A stretch of DNA of 64,000 nucleotides, taken from the NCBI GenBank assembly GCA_002339325.1, contig DDKK01000031.1, positions 28,648 through 92,647 of the forward strand. The letters are read 5' to 3'. The translations under genes were made by a program, and so were the position numbers. Under the pieces are notes generated by a model that did not search any database, was not told the origin of the DNA, and saw nothing but the letters and a program-made list of their open reading frames with translations. This document shows positions 53,271 through 62,503 of this stretch, one piece after another. The DNA is from Nitrospiraceae bacterium UBA2600 (GTDB lineage: Bacteria; Nitrospirota; Thermodesulfovibrionia; Thermodesulfovibrionales; Thermodesulfovibrionaceae). How positions within the stretch are numbered: position 1 is the stretch's first letter; each line of letters starts with the position of its first letter.

Positions 53271-54685
53271 TACGCATAGAGAGGGACTCTCTTGGTGAGC
53301 TTTCTATTCCGAAGGATGCTTACTACGGCATTCATGCATTAAGAGCAAAGGAAAACTTTTCTGTAACGGGACAACCACCTCACAGGGAGCTCATATGGGC
53401 TATGGCTATTGTTAAGAAAGCATGTGCATGGGTTAACAGAGAGATTGGAATGCTTGAGGATAACAAGGCAGACTCAATTCTTAAAGCCTGCGATGAGCTG
53501 GCAGTAGGTAACTTAGATGGACAGATTATCGTTGATGCTCTTTCAGGTGGAGCAGGCACAACAATTAATATGAATATTAACGAGGTTATTGCCAACAGAG
53601 CCCTTGAGCTTATGGGATTTGAAAAGGGTAGCTACGATGTAATTCATCCTCTCTTTCACATAAATCTAAATCAGTCAACGAACGATGTTTTCCCCACAGC
53701 TGTTAAAACTGCCATTGTAAGGCTTCTGAGAGAGCTCGTAGATGAGGTTGCTTTACTTCAGGGTGAGTTTCAAAAGAAAGAAAAGGAGTATGCAAAAATT
53801 CTTAAGGTAGGAAGAACTGAACTTCAGGATGCTGTTCCAGTTACAGTTGGGCAGGAGTTTTCTGCCTGGGCAGAGGCTTTAAACAGAGACTGGTGGAGGC
53901 TGAATAAGGCAGTAGAAAGGGTTCGTCAGGTCAATCTCGGTGGAACTGCTGTAGGCACAGGACTTAACTGTCCCAAGATTTTCATTGATATGGCAATAGA
54001 GAAACTTCGGGAATTTACAGGGCTTCCTCTTGCAAAGGCGGAGAATCTCTTTGAGGCAACTCAGAATACAGATACATTTTCAGAGGCATCGGGATATCTT
54101 AAAACTTTAGCTTCAGACCTTATAAAAATTGCTTCAGATTTAAGGTTCTTAAGCTCTGGGCCAAAAGCAGGAATAGGTGAGTTAAGGCTTCCTGCTGTTC
54201 AGGTTGGCTCATCAATAATGCCTGGAAAGGTAAATCCCGTTATTCCTGAGATGGTTACACAGGTTGGAATAAAAGTGATTGCATCAGACCATGCAGTAAG
54301 CTTTGCCTGTAGCATGGGGAATCTTGAGCTTAACCCGTTTTTACCACTTGTAGCACACGAACTTATTGGTTCTTTAAAGATGCTTAAGAGCTGTTCAACA
54401 CTTTTTAGGGAGAGATGTATCTCAGGAATAACCGTTGATGAAGCAAGATGTAGAGAGCTTTTTGATAAGAGTTCCTGTATCATAACTGCCTTTTCTCCCT
54501 ATCTTGGCTATGAAACCTGTGCAGAGATATACAAAGAGGCAGTAAGCAAAGGCAGAAAAGTTGAAGAAATCCTGATTGAGAGAGGATTTTTCACAAAGGA
54601 AGAGATTGAGAGCATAACTCAACCACAGGAATTAACAACTCCCGGCTTTGCCGGAATTAAACATTTAAGGAGGCTTTTAAAATGA
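53267..54685 (+). CDS. Aspartate ammonia-lyase family enzyme in the hyd operon
   Basis: The 472-aa protein belongs to the aspartase/fumarase superfamily, with the signature GSSIMPGKVNP and the NQSTNDVFPTA segment. Aspartase releases ammonia from aspartate to give fumarate. Aspartase-like genes recur in [FeFe] hydrogenase maturation operons. One possibility is that it supplies ammonium for the dithiomethylamine bridge of the H-cluster; this is inference. Fumarase activity cannot be ruled out. It overlaps hydG by 4 nt. Confidence 0.85.
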   Translation: MIRIERDSLGELSIPKDAYYGIHALRAKENFSVTGQPPHRELIWAMAIVKKACAWVNREIGMLEDNKADSILKACDELAVGNLDGQIIVDALSGGAGTTINMNINEVIANRALELMGFEKGSYDVIHPLFHINLNQSTNDVFPTAVKTAIVRLLRELVDEVALLQGEFQKKEKEYAKILKVGRTELQDAVPVTVGQEFSAWAEALNRDWWRLNKAVERVRQVNLGGTAVGTGLNCPKIFIDMAIEKLREFTGLPLAKAENLFEATQNTDTFSEASGYLKTLASDLIKIASDLRFLSSGPKAGIGELRLPAVQVGSSIMPGKVNPVIPEMVTQVGIKVIASDHAVSFACSMGNLELNPFLPLVAHELIGSLKMLKSCSTLFRERCISGITVDEARCRELFDKSSCIITAFSPYLGYETCAEIYKEAVSKGRKVEEILIERGFFTKEEIESITQPQELTTPGFAGIKHLRRLLK

Positions 54686-56187
54686 AAGCTGTTTTAGCAA
54701 AAGAGGAAAAAAACTGGATAAACAGCGTGATTAAGGAAGAAGAGATAGAGAAATATATGGAAGACGGAAGGGACTTCATAAATGATGAGGAAATCTGGGA
54801 GAAACTAAAGCAAAATCAGAATCCAGAACCATCCCGAATATGGGATATACTTCAGAAATCCCTTTCAATTGAAACACTTCTTCCCGATGAGACAGCAGCT
54901 TTGCTTAATCTTAAAGACCCGGAACTCTGGCAAGAGGTTTTTGATGTAGCAGCAAAGGTAAAGAAAAAGGTTTATGACAACAGAATTGTCACATTCGCAC
55001 CTCTTTACTGCGGAAATCTATGTGTGAATAACTGCGTTTACTGTGGTTTCAGAAGAGACAATCATGTGATTAAAAGAAAGGTGCTAACTCTTGAAGAAGT
55101 AAAAAGAGAGGCAGAGGTGCTTGCTGGTGAGATAGGACATAAAAGACTTATTGTTGTTTACGGTGAGCATCCTGCAACTGGAGCTCATTACATAAGAGAC
55201 ACGATAGAAACTATTTACTCTGTCAAGGTAATGACAAAGAACGGATACGGTCAGATAAGAAGGGTTAATGTGAATGCCGCACCAATGAGCATAGATGAGT
55301 TAAAGATGCTTAAGGAAGTTGGAATCGGCACATATCAGGTTTTTCAGGAGACTTATCATCATGACACATACGCAAAGCTTCATCCTAAGGGAACAATTAA
55401 ACATCACTATCAGTGGAGGCTTTACTGTCATCACAGAGCACTTGAAGCGGGAGTTGATGATGTGGCATTGGGAGTGCTTTTTGGACTTTATGACTGGAGA
55501 TTTGAGGTTATGGGGTTACTTTATCATGCAAGGGAGCTTGAGAAACGGTTCGGAATTGGTCCACATACAATTTCTTTCCCACGGCTTGAGCCTGCAGCAA
55601 ACACTCCCTTTGTGCAGGAGACAAGATATAAAGTTTCCGATGAGGATTTCAAAAAAATCATTGCAGTGATAAGACTTTCTGTTCCCTACACTGGTATGAT
55701 TCTTACTGCCCGAGAGCCTGCTCACATAAGAAGAGAAATCATTGCTTCAGGAATGATAACCCAGACAGATGCATCCACAAAAATAGGAATAGGAGCATAC
55801 TCTGACAGATACACAGAACAGGAGCTTGAGCGACAGCAGTTTGAGATTGGAGACTCCCGTAGCCTTGACGAAGTAATCAGAGAACTTGCAGAGATGGGCT
55901 TTATTACAAGCTTTTGCACAGCCGGTTATAGATGTGGAAGAACAGGAGATAGAATAATGAGTTTGCTTAAATCAGGAAAGGAGGCGATATTTTGTAAACT
56001 CAATGCAGTGCTTACTTTCAGAGAATGGCTTGATGACTTTGCCTCGGAACAGACAAAGGAAGCAGGAGAGAAAGTTATTCAGAAGGAGCTTGACGAGTTA
56101 AAGGCAAAAGTGCCTCATAAAGTTTACAACAAGCTCATTGAATACTACGGGAGGATTAAAAATGGAGAAAGAGACATATATTTCTAA
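54682..56187 (+). CDS. hydG: [FeFe] hydrogenase maturase HydG (tyrosine lyase)
   Basis: HydG splits tyrosine to make the CO and CN ligands of the H-cluster. The 501-aa protein has the radical SAM motif C114-VNN-C118-VY-C121 in a TIM barrel and a C-terminal auxiliary-cluster region. In the HydGs I know, that region reads CTACYRxGRTG, giving CX2CX22C. Here it is CTAGYRCGRTG: C412 and C438 are in place, residue 415 is Gly, and a new cysteine is at 418. The protein is also somewhat longer than usual at the N-terminus. Confidence 0.92.
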   Translation: MKAVLAKEEKNWINSVIKEEEIEKYMEDGRDFINDEEIWEKLKQNQNPEPSRIWDILQKSLSIETLLPDETAALLNLKDPELWQEVFDVAAKVKKKVYDNRIVTFAPLYCGNLCVNNCVYCGFRRDNHVIKRKVLTLEEVKREAEVLAGEIGHKRLIVVYGEHPATGAHYIRDTIETIYSVKVMTKNGYGQIRRVNVNAAPMSIDELKMLKEVGIGTYQVFQETYHHDTYAKLHPKGTIKHHYQWRLYCHHRALEAGVDDVALGVLFGLYDWRFEVMGLLYHARELEKRFGIGPHTISFPRLEPAANTPFVQETRYKVSDEDFKKIIAVIRLSVPYTGMILTAREPAHIRREIIASGMITQTDASTKIGIGAYSDRYTEQELERQQFEIGDSRSLDEVIRELAEMGFITSFCTAGYRCGRTGDRIMSLLKSGKEAIFCKLNAVLTFREWLDDFASEQTKEAGEKVIQKELDELKAKVPHKVYNKLIEYYGRIKNGERDIYF

Positions 56188-56539
56188 GGAGACTCTTCAT
56201 TCTGAGCCATCCCCTTTCTGTCACTCTGAGCCTTCCTTCAGTCATTCTGAACCATCCATTTGTCATTCTGAGCCGAAGGCTAAGAATCTCCTTCTTGAAT
56301 TAAACAAAATAGCAGAGTTTGTCAAAGAAAAATACAATACCCACATTTGGTTTGTAGAGATAATGGGAAAGAGACACTCATACATAGCCGGACACAAAGA
56401 AGACTCATTTCTTCCACCAGAGTTAATTTATATCAATGACAGATACGCTGCTGTCTCCAATGAATGGGAGAGAATCACCGAGAAAGATGAAATCATATCA
56501 ACCATAAAAATGCTGCTTTCAAAGGAGACAATCCCATGA
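56162..56539 (+). CDS. Unknown 125-aa protein with in-frame HSEP repeats, between hydG and hydF
   Basis: I do not recognise the family. The ATG at 56162 has GGGAGG upstream and overlaps hydG by 26 nt. Residues 13-38 are four HSEP units encoded by copies of a TCATTCTGAGCC-type repeat. Residues 39-125 look like a normal folded domain (TYxWFVE-like strand IWFVEIMGKRHSYIAGH, then helices). The repeats seem to be an insertion that kept the frame. Its place suggests a role with the maturases. It overlaps hydF by 4 nt. Confidence 0.65.
   Translation: MEKETYISKETLHSEPSPFCHSEPSFSHSEPSICHSEPKAKNLLLELNKIAEFVKEKYNTHIWFVEIMGKRHSYIAGHKEDSFLPPELIYINDRYAAVSNEWERITEKDEIISTIKMLLSKETIP
56197..56291 (+). repeat. 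Four-copy TCATTCTGAGCC-type repeat inside a coding sequence
   Basis: Copies begin at 56197, 56221, 56242 and 56263, spaced 24, 21 and 21 nt, all multiples of three. The second reads TCACTCTGAGCC and the third TCATTCTGAACC. The last is followed by GAAGGCTAAGAATCTCC. The unit resembles the dispersed TGTCATTCTGAGC...GAAGAATCTC element found in many bacterial genomes, mostly between genes. The spacing variation and spacers rule out a CRISPR. Confidence 0.75.
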
Positions 56540-57807
56540 GTGTGCCAAAAAGTCAGAGACTTCATATAGCTCTCTTTGGAAGGACAAATGCAGGAAAATC
56601 ATCCCTTATAAACGCTCTCACTGGTCAGTCTCTCGCGATTGTATCTGATGTTCCCGGAACAACTACAGACCCTGTAGTAAAAGCCATGGAGATTCTTCCT
56701 CTTGGACCGGTTGTTCTTATTGATACAGCAGGAATTGATGATGTGGGAAAACTTGGTGAATTAAGAAAAAAGAAATCCTATGAGGTTTTTGATAAGACAG
56801 ACCTTGTTTTACTTGTAATTGACCCTGAAAAAGGGGTTGGAGAGTTTGAAAGGGAGATAGTGAAAAAAGCAGAAGAAACAGGGACTCCCTTGATTTATGT
56901 TGTAAATAAAATAGATATCCATCCAGAAGCTAAGAAGTATGAGTTGCCTGAACCTAAGGTTTTAGTAAGTGCTCTGACAGCTGAAGGCATAGATGAGCTT
57001 AAACAGGCTATAGTAAACAATGCTCCAAAGGACTGGACCCTTCCTACCGTCTTGGGAGACTTGATAAATCCCGGAGATGTAGTAATATGCGTAATTCCCG
57101 TTGACAAGGCTGCACCCAAGGGAAGACTTATACTGCCCCAGCAGATTGTAATAAGAGACATTATTGACAATGAGGCAATCGCCATAGTTGTAAAAGAAAG
57201 AGAGCTTATTCATGCCCTAAGTTTACTCAATAAAAGACCTTCACTTGTAGTTACTGATGCCTCTGTTTACAATAAAGTTGCAGCAGATACACCCGCAGAC
57301 ATAAGGCTTACATCATTTTCAATTCTTTTTGCCCGTTACAAAGGAGATTTGCAGACACTTGTTGAGGGTGTTCTAACTGTAAAAAAACTAAAGCCAGGAG
57401 ATAAAGTGCTCATAGCAGAGGCATGCACCCATCATCCTGTGGAGGATGACATTGGAAGAGTAAAAATTCCCCGTTGGCTAAGGGCACAGGTTGGAGGTGA
57501 GCTTGAGATTGAGGTAAAAGCTGGTGGTGGTCCACTTCCTGATAATCTCACTGAATACAGTCTCATTGTTCATTGTGGTGCCTGCATGCTCAATCGAAAG
57601 GAGATGCTTAGTAGAATTCTACAGGCTAAGCGGGCTGGTGTTCCTATTGTCAATTATGGTGTGATAATGGCTCACATTCACGGAGTTCTTCATAGGGCAC
57701 TTTCTCCTTTTCCACACCTTCAGGGAATGATAGATGAAGCAGAAAAGGAGGTAAAAGCAGAGATAGAAATTTTAAAGAAAATAACAGAAAGAGCAATTTA
57801 TGAATAG
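56536..57807 (+). CDS. hydF: [FeFe] hydrogenase maturase HydF (scaffold GTPase)
   Basis: HydF carries the [2Fe] precursor and hands it to HydA. The 423-aa protein has a G domain (GRTNAGKSS, DTAGIDD, NKID), a dimerisation domain and a C-terminal cluster domain with the ACTHH and HCGACM motifs that bind 4Fe-4S. Length is normal. It overlaps both neighbours. Confidence 0.95.
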   Translation: MSVPKSQRLHIALFGRTNAGKSSLINALTGQSLAIVSDVPGTTTDPVVKAMEILPLGPVVLIDTAGIDDVGKLGELRKKKSYEVFDKTDLVLLVIDPEKGVGEFEREIVKKAEETGTPLIYVVNKIDIHPEAKKYELPEPKVLVSALTAEGIDELKQAIVNNAPKDWTLPTVLGDLINPGDVVICVIPVDKAAPKGRLILPQQIVIRDIIDNEAIAIVVKERELIHALSLLNKRPSLVVTDASVYNKVAADTPADIRLTSFSILFARYKGDLQTLVEGVLTVKKLKPGDKVLIAEACTHHPVEDDIGRVKIPRWLRAQVGGELEIEVKAGGGPLPDNLTEYSLIVHCGACMLNRKEMLSRILQAKRAGVPIVNYGVIMAHIHGVLHRALSPFPHLQGMIDEAEKEVKAEIEILKKITERAIYE

Positions 57808-58792
57808 CCATGAAATTTCGGCTTTAACATCAAGTAAAAATAAGACCTCTCTTAAAGACTGGATACTTTATCTTTTAAGAGAGCTTCCTTTTGAGGAATT
57901 GGCTCGGATGGCTGATGATGTGAGAAAGCAAGTTCACGGAGATACAGTCCATCTTAGAGCAATAATAGAGTTTTCAAACTACTGTAAGTGTAACTGTCTT
58001 TTCTGTGGAATAAGAAGGGAAAACAGGAAACTCCCTCGTTACAGGATGAAAGAAGAAGAAATAGTTAAGGTAGCTACAGAGGCTGTAAAGGAAGACTTCA
58101 AAACTATTGTTTTACAATCTGGAGAAGAGCCCTTCTGGAATGCTGAAAGACTGAGTAAAGTTGTAAGAGAGATTAAAAAACTCAATGTGGCAGTAACTCT
58201 GTCTGTAGGTGAGTTAAGTTACAATGATTACGTGGTTCTCAGAGAGGCTGGCGCAGATAGATATCTACTTAAGTTTGAAACTTCCGATGAAAAACTATTC
58301 AGGAGACTCAAGCCCGATACAACCTTAGACAGAAGAATTCAATGTCTGAGATGGCTTAAAAAGCTCGGCTATGAAACAGGCTCAGGCATCATAGTAGGAC
58401 TTCCGGGACAAAGCATTGAGTCCCTTGCAGAGGATATAGCTCTTATGAAGGAACTTGAACTTGACATGATTGGCATAGGACCCTTTATACCCCATCCTGA
58501 AACACCTTTGAGTCAAAATTCACCAGGTAATCCGATTTTAACTCTAAAAGTAATTGCAGTTACAAGACTACTGCTTCCATTTGCTAACATCCCGGCCACT
58601 ACTGCCTTAGGTACCCTGTCTCCGTCTTTAAGGCTTAAAGCTTTCAGTTGTGGTGCAAATGTAGTGATGCCAGACATTACTCCCCTAAAATATGCGAAAC
58701 TATACAGCATCTATCCACGTAGAATAAAGACTTTAAGCTCCTACTCATACTGGACAGAGATTATTAATAAAAATGGTAGAAAGGCCTTATAA
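57800..58792 (+). CDS. hydE: [FeFe] hydrogenase maturase HydE (radical SAM)
   Basis: HydE acts on the HydG organometallic product to help build the [2Fe] subcluster. The 330-aa protein has the radical SAM motif CKCNCLFC with GIRREN after it, and a full TIM barrel. It closes the hyd operon. Its stop overlaps that of the convergent lactate permease by 6 nt. Confidence 0.95.
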   Translation: MNSHEISALTSSKNKTSLKDWILYLLRELPFEELARMADDVRKQVHGDTVHLRAIIEFSNYCKCNCLFCGIRRENRKLPRYRMKEEEIVKVATEAVKEDFKTIVLQSGEEPFWNAERLSKVVREIKKLNVAVTLSVGELSYNDYVVLREAGADRYLLKFETSDEKLFRRLKPDTTLDRRIQCLRWLKKLGYETGSGIIVGLPGQSIESLAEDIALMKELELDMIGIGPFIPHPETPLSQNSPGNPILTLKVIAVTRLLLPFANIPATTALGTLSPSLRLKAFSCGANVVMPDITPLKYAKLYSIYPRRIKTLSSYSYWTEIINKNGRKAL

Positions 58793-60367
58793 ATAAATAA
58801 TAATCATAGTCATAGCACCTACGATGGCACACATTAACACAACAGGTACTAACACGGCTTTAATAAACTGTGCCTCTTCCTTTCCTCCTACACCTATCGT
58901 AGCAGCGGCATTTGTGATTTTTGATGGCGTGATTGCCGAAGCAATACCACCGCCTACAGCATGAGCTGCATAAATCCACATGAAAGCTCCTGCTCCAACA
59001 GTAGAAAGAGTCGCTTCCCACTGAATTTTTGCAAAAAGCACATTAGAAGCTGTCTCGCTTCCGCCAACAAATGCTCCGAACAGTCCAAGGAAAGGAGCTA
59101 TAAAAGGATATGCAGGACCGAATAGGTTTGCCAAGGTTATTCCAATTATCCTGTCCATGTTGTATTGAGCGAAATATTGTGAAGGAATAAGCTTACCATT
59201 TGCTACCTCCATCGCAGACCATGCCATTATGAAAGCAACGGCAAAAAAGAGAGAATAGGCAAAAAAGGGTCCCCATATTCGAGTGAACCACGTATAAGTA
59301 GCATTTTTAAGTTGCTTTCCTGAAGGTTTAAGTATAAATATAGATATTATTGAAACAACCATAATCCAGAACCAAACATTTCCAAGGATGTTTAAATCTT
59401 CTTTTTTATCGGCAATAATGCTTATGACTTCGTTCTTTCCCAAGAGATTCTCAAGATTGTTTTTTATTGAAGGAATGTTTACAACAAGTGAAATCAATAT
59501 GAGTAAAATGAACGGTAAACAGGCTTTAAACACATCTCTGTTAAAGGATATCCTTTCTTGTTCTCCATTATTTCTGCGATAAATAAAGTAAACTGTAATC
59601 ATTGTTAGCATCCCTGAGACAATTCCGATAATTTCCACCGGTAAAATTCTGAAGCCTGCAATTATGATGGCTGAGAGGGAGAGAACAAGACCAGCTAATG
59701 TAGCAGATTTCCAGTTTCTCCTTATTGCCTCTTTTCCACCAACTACTTTAAGCATAAGAAATGCAAATATTACTGAAATTACAGGAAGCAGAACGGTAAC
59801 TTTAAAAGTATAATCCCATATGAATTCGTTAAGATTTTCTATTCCTGGTGGCTTGATGCCGAAGGCCATAGCAACTTTTGAAGGTAAAGTAAGAGGAATT
59901 GTAAAAAGCGCAAAAGATGTTAGGGGGTCATAGCAAAGAATGCTTACTCCAATAGCAGCAATTGGAGAGAAACCTAAGAGAAGAAAGATTGGTGGAAACA
60001 TAGCCGGAGTAACCATTCCCAATGCAGTACTAAGAGAACCAAACCCCATTCCTATAAACAAGGTCTGTTCTTCCTTTGTTTTAGCAATTCCTTTGACATA
60101 CTCTATAATCTTCTTTAAAGCTCCTGTCTCTCTCATAAGAAATATTAAAAACATCGTAAATACAACGGCCAATGTAATACCAAGCGCTTTAACAAAACCC
60201 ATCAATGTAGCTCCTAACAATACATCCCATGGAGTTTTAAAGTAGTAGTTAGCAACAAGCACAGCAAGCAACCATCCAACAACAGACACAAATGTTCCAG
60301 AGCGATGAAAAGCAAGCATCCCTATTAAAACCACAAGTATGGGAAAAATTGATAAAAAGAAATCCAT
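58787..60367 (-). CDS. L-lactate permease family transporter (LctP)
   Basis: The 526-aa protein has about 12 to 14 membrane helices and the LctP signature region GLFGAFVGGSETASNVLFA. The family imports lactate or glycolate with protons. A lactate importer next to a hydrogenase operon fits lactate oxidation with H2 cycling. GGGAGG is its Shine-Dalgarno. Confidence 0.88.
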   Translation of the reverse strand: MDFFLSIFPILVVLIGMLAFHRSGTFVSVVGWLLAVLVANYYFKTPWDVLLGATLMGFVKALGITLAVVFTMFLIFLMRETGALKKIIEYVKGIAKTKEEQTLFIGMGFGSLSTALGMVTPAMFPPIFLLLGFSPIAAIGVSILCYDPLTSFALFTIPLTLPSKVAMAFGIKPPGIENLNEFIWDYTFKVTVLLPVISVIFAFLMLKVVGGKEAIRRNWKSATLAGLVLSLSAIIIAGFRILPVEIIGIVSGMLTMITVYFIYRRNNGEQERISFNRDVFKACLPFILLILISLVVNIPSIKNNLENLLGKNEVISIIADKKEDLNILGNVWFWIMVVSIISIFILKPSGKQLKNATYTWFTRIWGPFFAYSLFFAVAFIMAWSAMEVANGKLIPSQYFAQYNMDRIIGITLANLFGPAYPFIAPFLGLFGAFVGGSETASNVLFAKIQWEATLSTVGAGAFMWIYAAHAVGGGIASAITPSKITNAAATIGVGGKEEAQFIKAVLVPVVLMCAIVGAMTMIIIYL

Positions 60368-60457
60368 CGTCCGCCTCCCCTTCTTTTAATAAAAGAGCCT
60401 TTTGATAAAACTTTATAGTTTAAAACATTTTAATTGGCAAAAATCAATTCTAATTTT

Positions 60458-61424
60458 TCATAAAAAGTTCAGCAATACTATTACGGATAAAAGGGAGATT
60501 AGGGTTGTAATAAAAACCATTTCAACTGAAGTTCGCATGTCTACTCCAAAAACAGATGCAAATATCATACTCAGAAGCATCGAGGGCATCGCTGCCTCTA
60601 TTATACATACGTTGAGCGGAATTCCAGAAAGTCCCAATAAAATACCATAGCATAAAGCAAGCAGAGGCGATAAAAATGTTTTTAAAACTATAGCGGGAAG
60701 TGAGATTTTAAGCCTCTCTGGATTAACTGCTTTTATCGAAATGCCAACTATAATCAGCATCAGATAAGTAACGTATTTCGAAGCAGAACTTATAGCATCG
60801 ATTATACTCCCCGCTACTGTTATCTCCAACTCCCTAAATAAAAACCCCAAAATCAAACCCCATATTGCCGGTATTCGTAAAATTGTATTTAAAGAATCCT
60901 TAAGACTTATCTTTCCTTTTCTTCCGTATTTCATGCAAATCGCCACTGCAAGTGTCCACGTAAGAGGTGTGCTTGCAAGGAAATCGTATGTAAAGCCATA
61001 ACTCATTCCCTCTTCGCCGTAAAGTTTAGTTAAAATTGGCAGTCCTATGTAAAGAACATTTCCAAAGGCAGAACACATTATCAAAGAACCTTTTACTTGA
61101 GGTGAAAGTTGTTCAGAGGAAGAGATTTTGTTGTAAACAAGCCACGACAATAAAACACAACTAATTATTGTGAGATTAGCAACAAGGGAAATCTTCAGAT
61201 GACTTATACTGAAAGGCATTAAATATGTCGTTTTAAAGCATACCACAGGAATTATGTAGTAGAAAACCATATTGCTGACCTTATCTCTAAAAAAATCAAC
61301 TCTCTCTGGTTCAACGCCGAAAATAGTTAAGGCAATTCGGATAAAAAAGACCTACGATGAAAAATATTATTATCTCTCCTAAAATCAATAGAGCCTCCCA
61401 AACTTTTGCAAGGTCTAATCTCAA
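60458..61424 (-). pseudogene. AEC-family (auxin efflux carrier-like) transporter, apparently frameshifted near the N-terminus
   Basis: The intact frame (60458-61270, 270 aa) codes for most of an AEC carrier with about 9 helices but lacks the first helix. In-frame codons before its ATG continue family-like sequence (RVDFFRDKVSN) up to a stop. A second frame beginning at TTG 61424 encodes LRLDLAKVWEALLILG and a hydrophobic helix. The two join if one base is removed from the A6 run at 61343-61348 (T6 on the coding strand). The full length would be about 315 aa, normal for AEC proteins. This is a frameshift mutation or a sequencing error. Confidence 0.65.
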
Positions 61425-61571
61425 GATTATAACTTTTTGATAATAATCAAATTAAATCTTGTTAGTTCTTGCTCATATCAATGTGTAATTTAACAGTCCG
61501 ATTTATTGCTTTTCAAATCCTTCCAATTCTTAGAGAGGATAAAGTTAAAATCCATTTGCTTAAGTGAATTG

Positions 61572-61577
61572 TATAAT
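61572..61577 (+). promoter_or_regulatory. -10 box of the PpiC-type lipoprotein gene
   Basis: TATAAT lies 41 nt before the ATG, which has AAGGAG as Shine-Dalgarno. The -35 region is not clear. Between the AEC start and this box (61425-61570) I see only a short TTGAT-AATA-ATCAA inverted repeat (61437-61450). Confidence 0.45.
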
Positions 61578-61618
61578 GTTAAATTATAGAAAATTTTTCT
61601 AATGAAAGGAGTTATATA

Positions 61619-62503
61619 ATGAGATTTTTAAGTCTTTTTGCCATTATCTTCGCCGCATTTCTTGTTTTTAGCTGTAGTCAAAGTAAGGATGAGGTAATTT
61701 TAAAGGCAGGCTCGTCAAAACTTACAAAAAAAGAGTTGCAGGAGGATATAAAAAATCTACCTCCTCAAACCAAACTTTTTCTTGCTTCTCCTGATGGGAT
61801 TAACCGTTTAAAAGACGAATTGATTAAGAGGGAAGTTCTTTATGAGGAAGCAAAGAAAAAGGACTTAGCAAAGTCTGAGGAATTTAAAAGGAGACTGGAA
61901 GAGTTTAAAAAATTAACTCTTATTAACATGTTACTTGAACAGGAGTTAAAAAACTTACAACCTGTAACTGAAAAAGATGCAAAAGACTACTACGAAAAGA
62001 ACAAAGACCAGTTTATAAAACCTTCAGAAGTGAGATTAAGCCAGATAGTTGTAAAGAATGAAGAAGAAGCCAAAAAGGTTTATGAAAAGATAGATAAAGG
62101 TGAAGATTTTGGAAAAATTGCAAAAGAATTATCACGAGACGAAAGAACAAAAGCAAATGGTGGAGATATAGGATTTTTTAAGAAAGGACAGCTTGACCCT
62201 CAGATAGAAAATTTGGCTTTCAATCTCAAAAAAGGACAGGTAAGTATGCCTCTTAACAGAAAAGACGGTCTTTACATATTTAAAATTACCGATGTTAAGG
62301 GAACTCCAATTGAATTTGAACAGATAAAGCAGCAACTGACAGAACAGTTAAAAGCAAAAAAACAGCAAGAATGGTTTAACAGCTATATTGAAGAGTTAAA
62401 AAAGAAATATAAAGTAGAGGTTAATGAAAAGGCTTTGCAGGATATTTTAAGTCAGGGACTAATGGGAAATAAAAAAGATGAGTTACCTAAACAGGGTAAT
62501 TAG
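61619..62503 (+). CDS. PpiC-type peptidyl-prolyl isomerase lipoprotein
   Basis: The 294-aa protein has a signal peptide ending at VFSC, a likely lipobox with the acylated cysteine at residue 19. A SurA/PrsA-like N-terminal helical part follows, then a parvulin domain (about 135-225) with VRLSQIVVKNEEEA and GGDIGFFKKGQL. It likely folds exported proteins. Its stop abuts the mnmE stop. Confidence 0.9.
   Translation: MRFLSLFAIIFAAFLVFSCSQSKDEVILKAGSSKLTKKELQEDIKNLPPQTKLFLASPDGINRLKDELIKREVLYEEAKKKDLAKSEEFKRRLEEFKKLTLINMLLEQELKNLQPVTEKDAKDYYEKNKDQFIKPSEVRLSQIVVKNEEEAKKVYEKIDKGEDFGKIAKELSRDERTKANGGDIGFFKKGQLDPQIENLAFNLKKGQVSMPLNRKDGLYIFKITDVKGTPIEFEQIKQQLTEQLKAKKQQEWFNSYIEELKKKYKVEVNEKALQDILSQGLMGNKKDELPKQGN

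Noticed and set aside
56197..56291. Possible CRISPR array
   Set aside because: Only four 12-nt imperfect units with 9-12 nt spacers, spaced in multiples of three inside an open reading frame and coding HSEP. No cas genes are present.
61343..61348. Programmed frameshift in the AEC gene
   Set aside because: The T6 run is short for transcriptional slippage, and there is no classical slippery heptamer in the right frame or a stimulatory structure. Mutation or sequence error is simpler.
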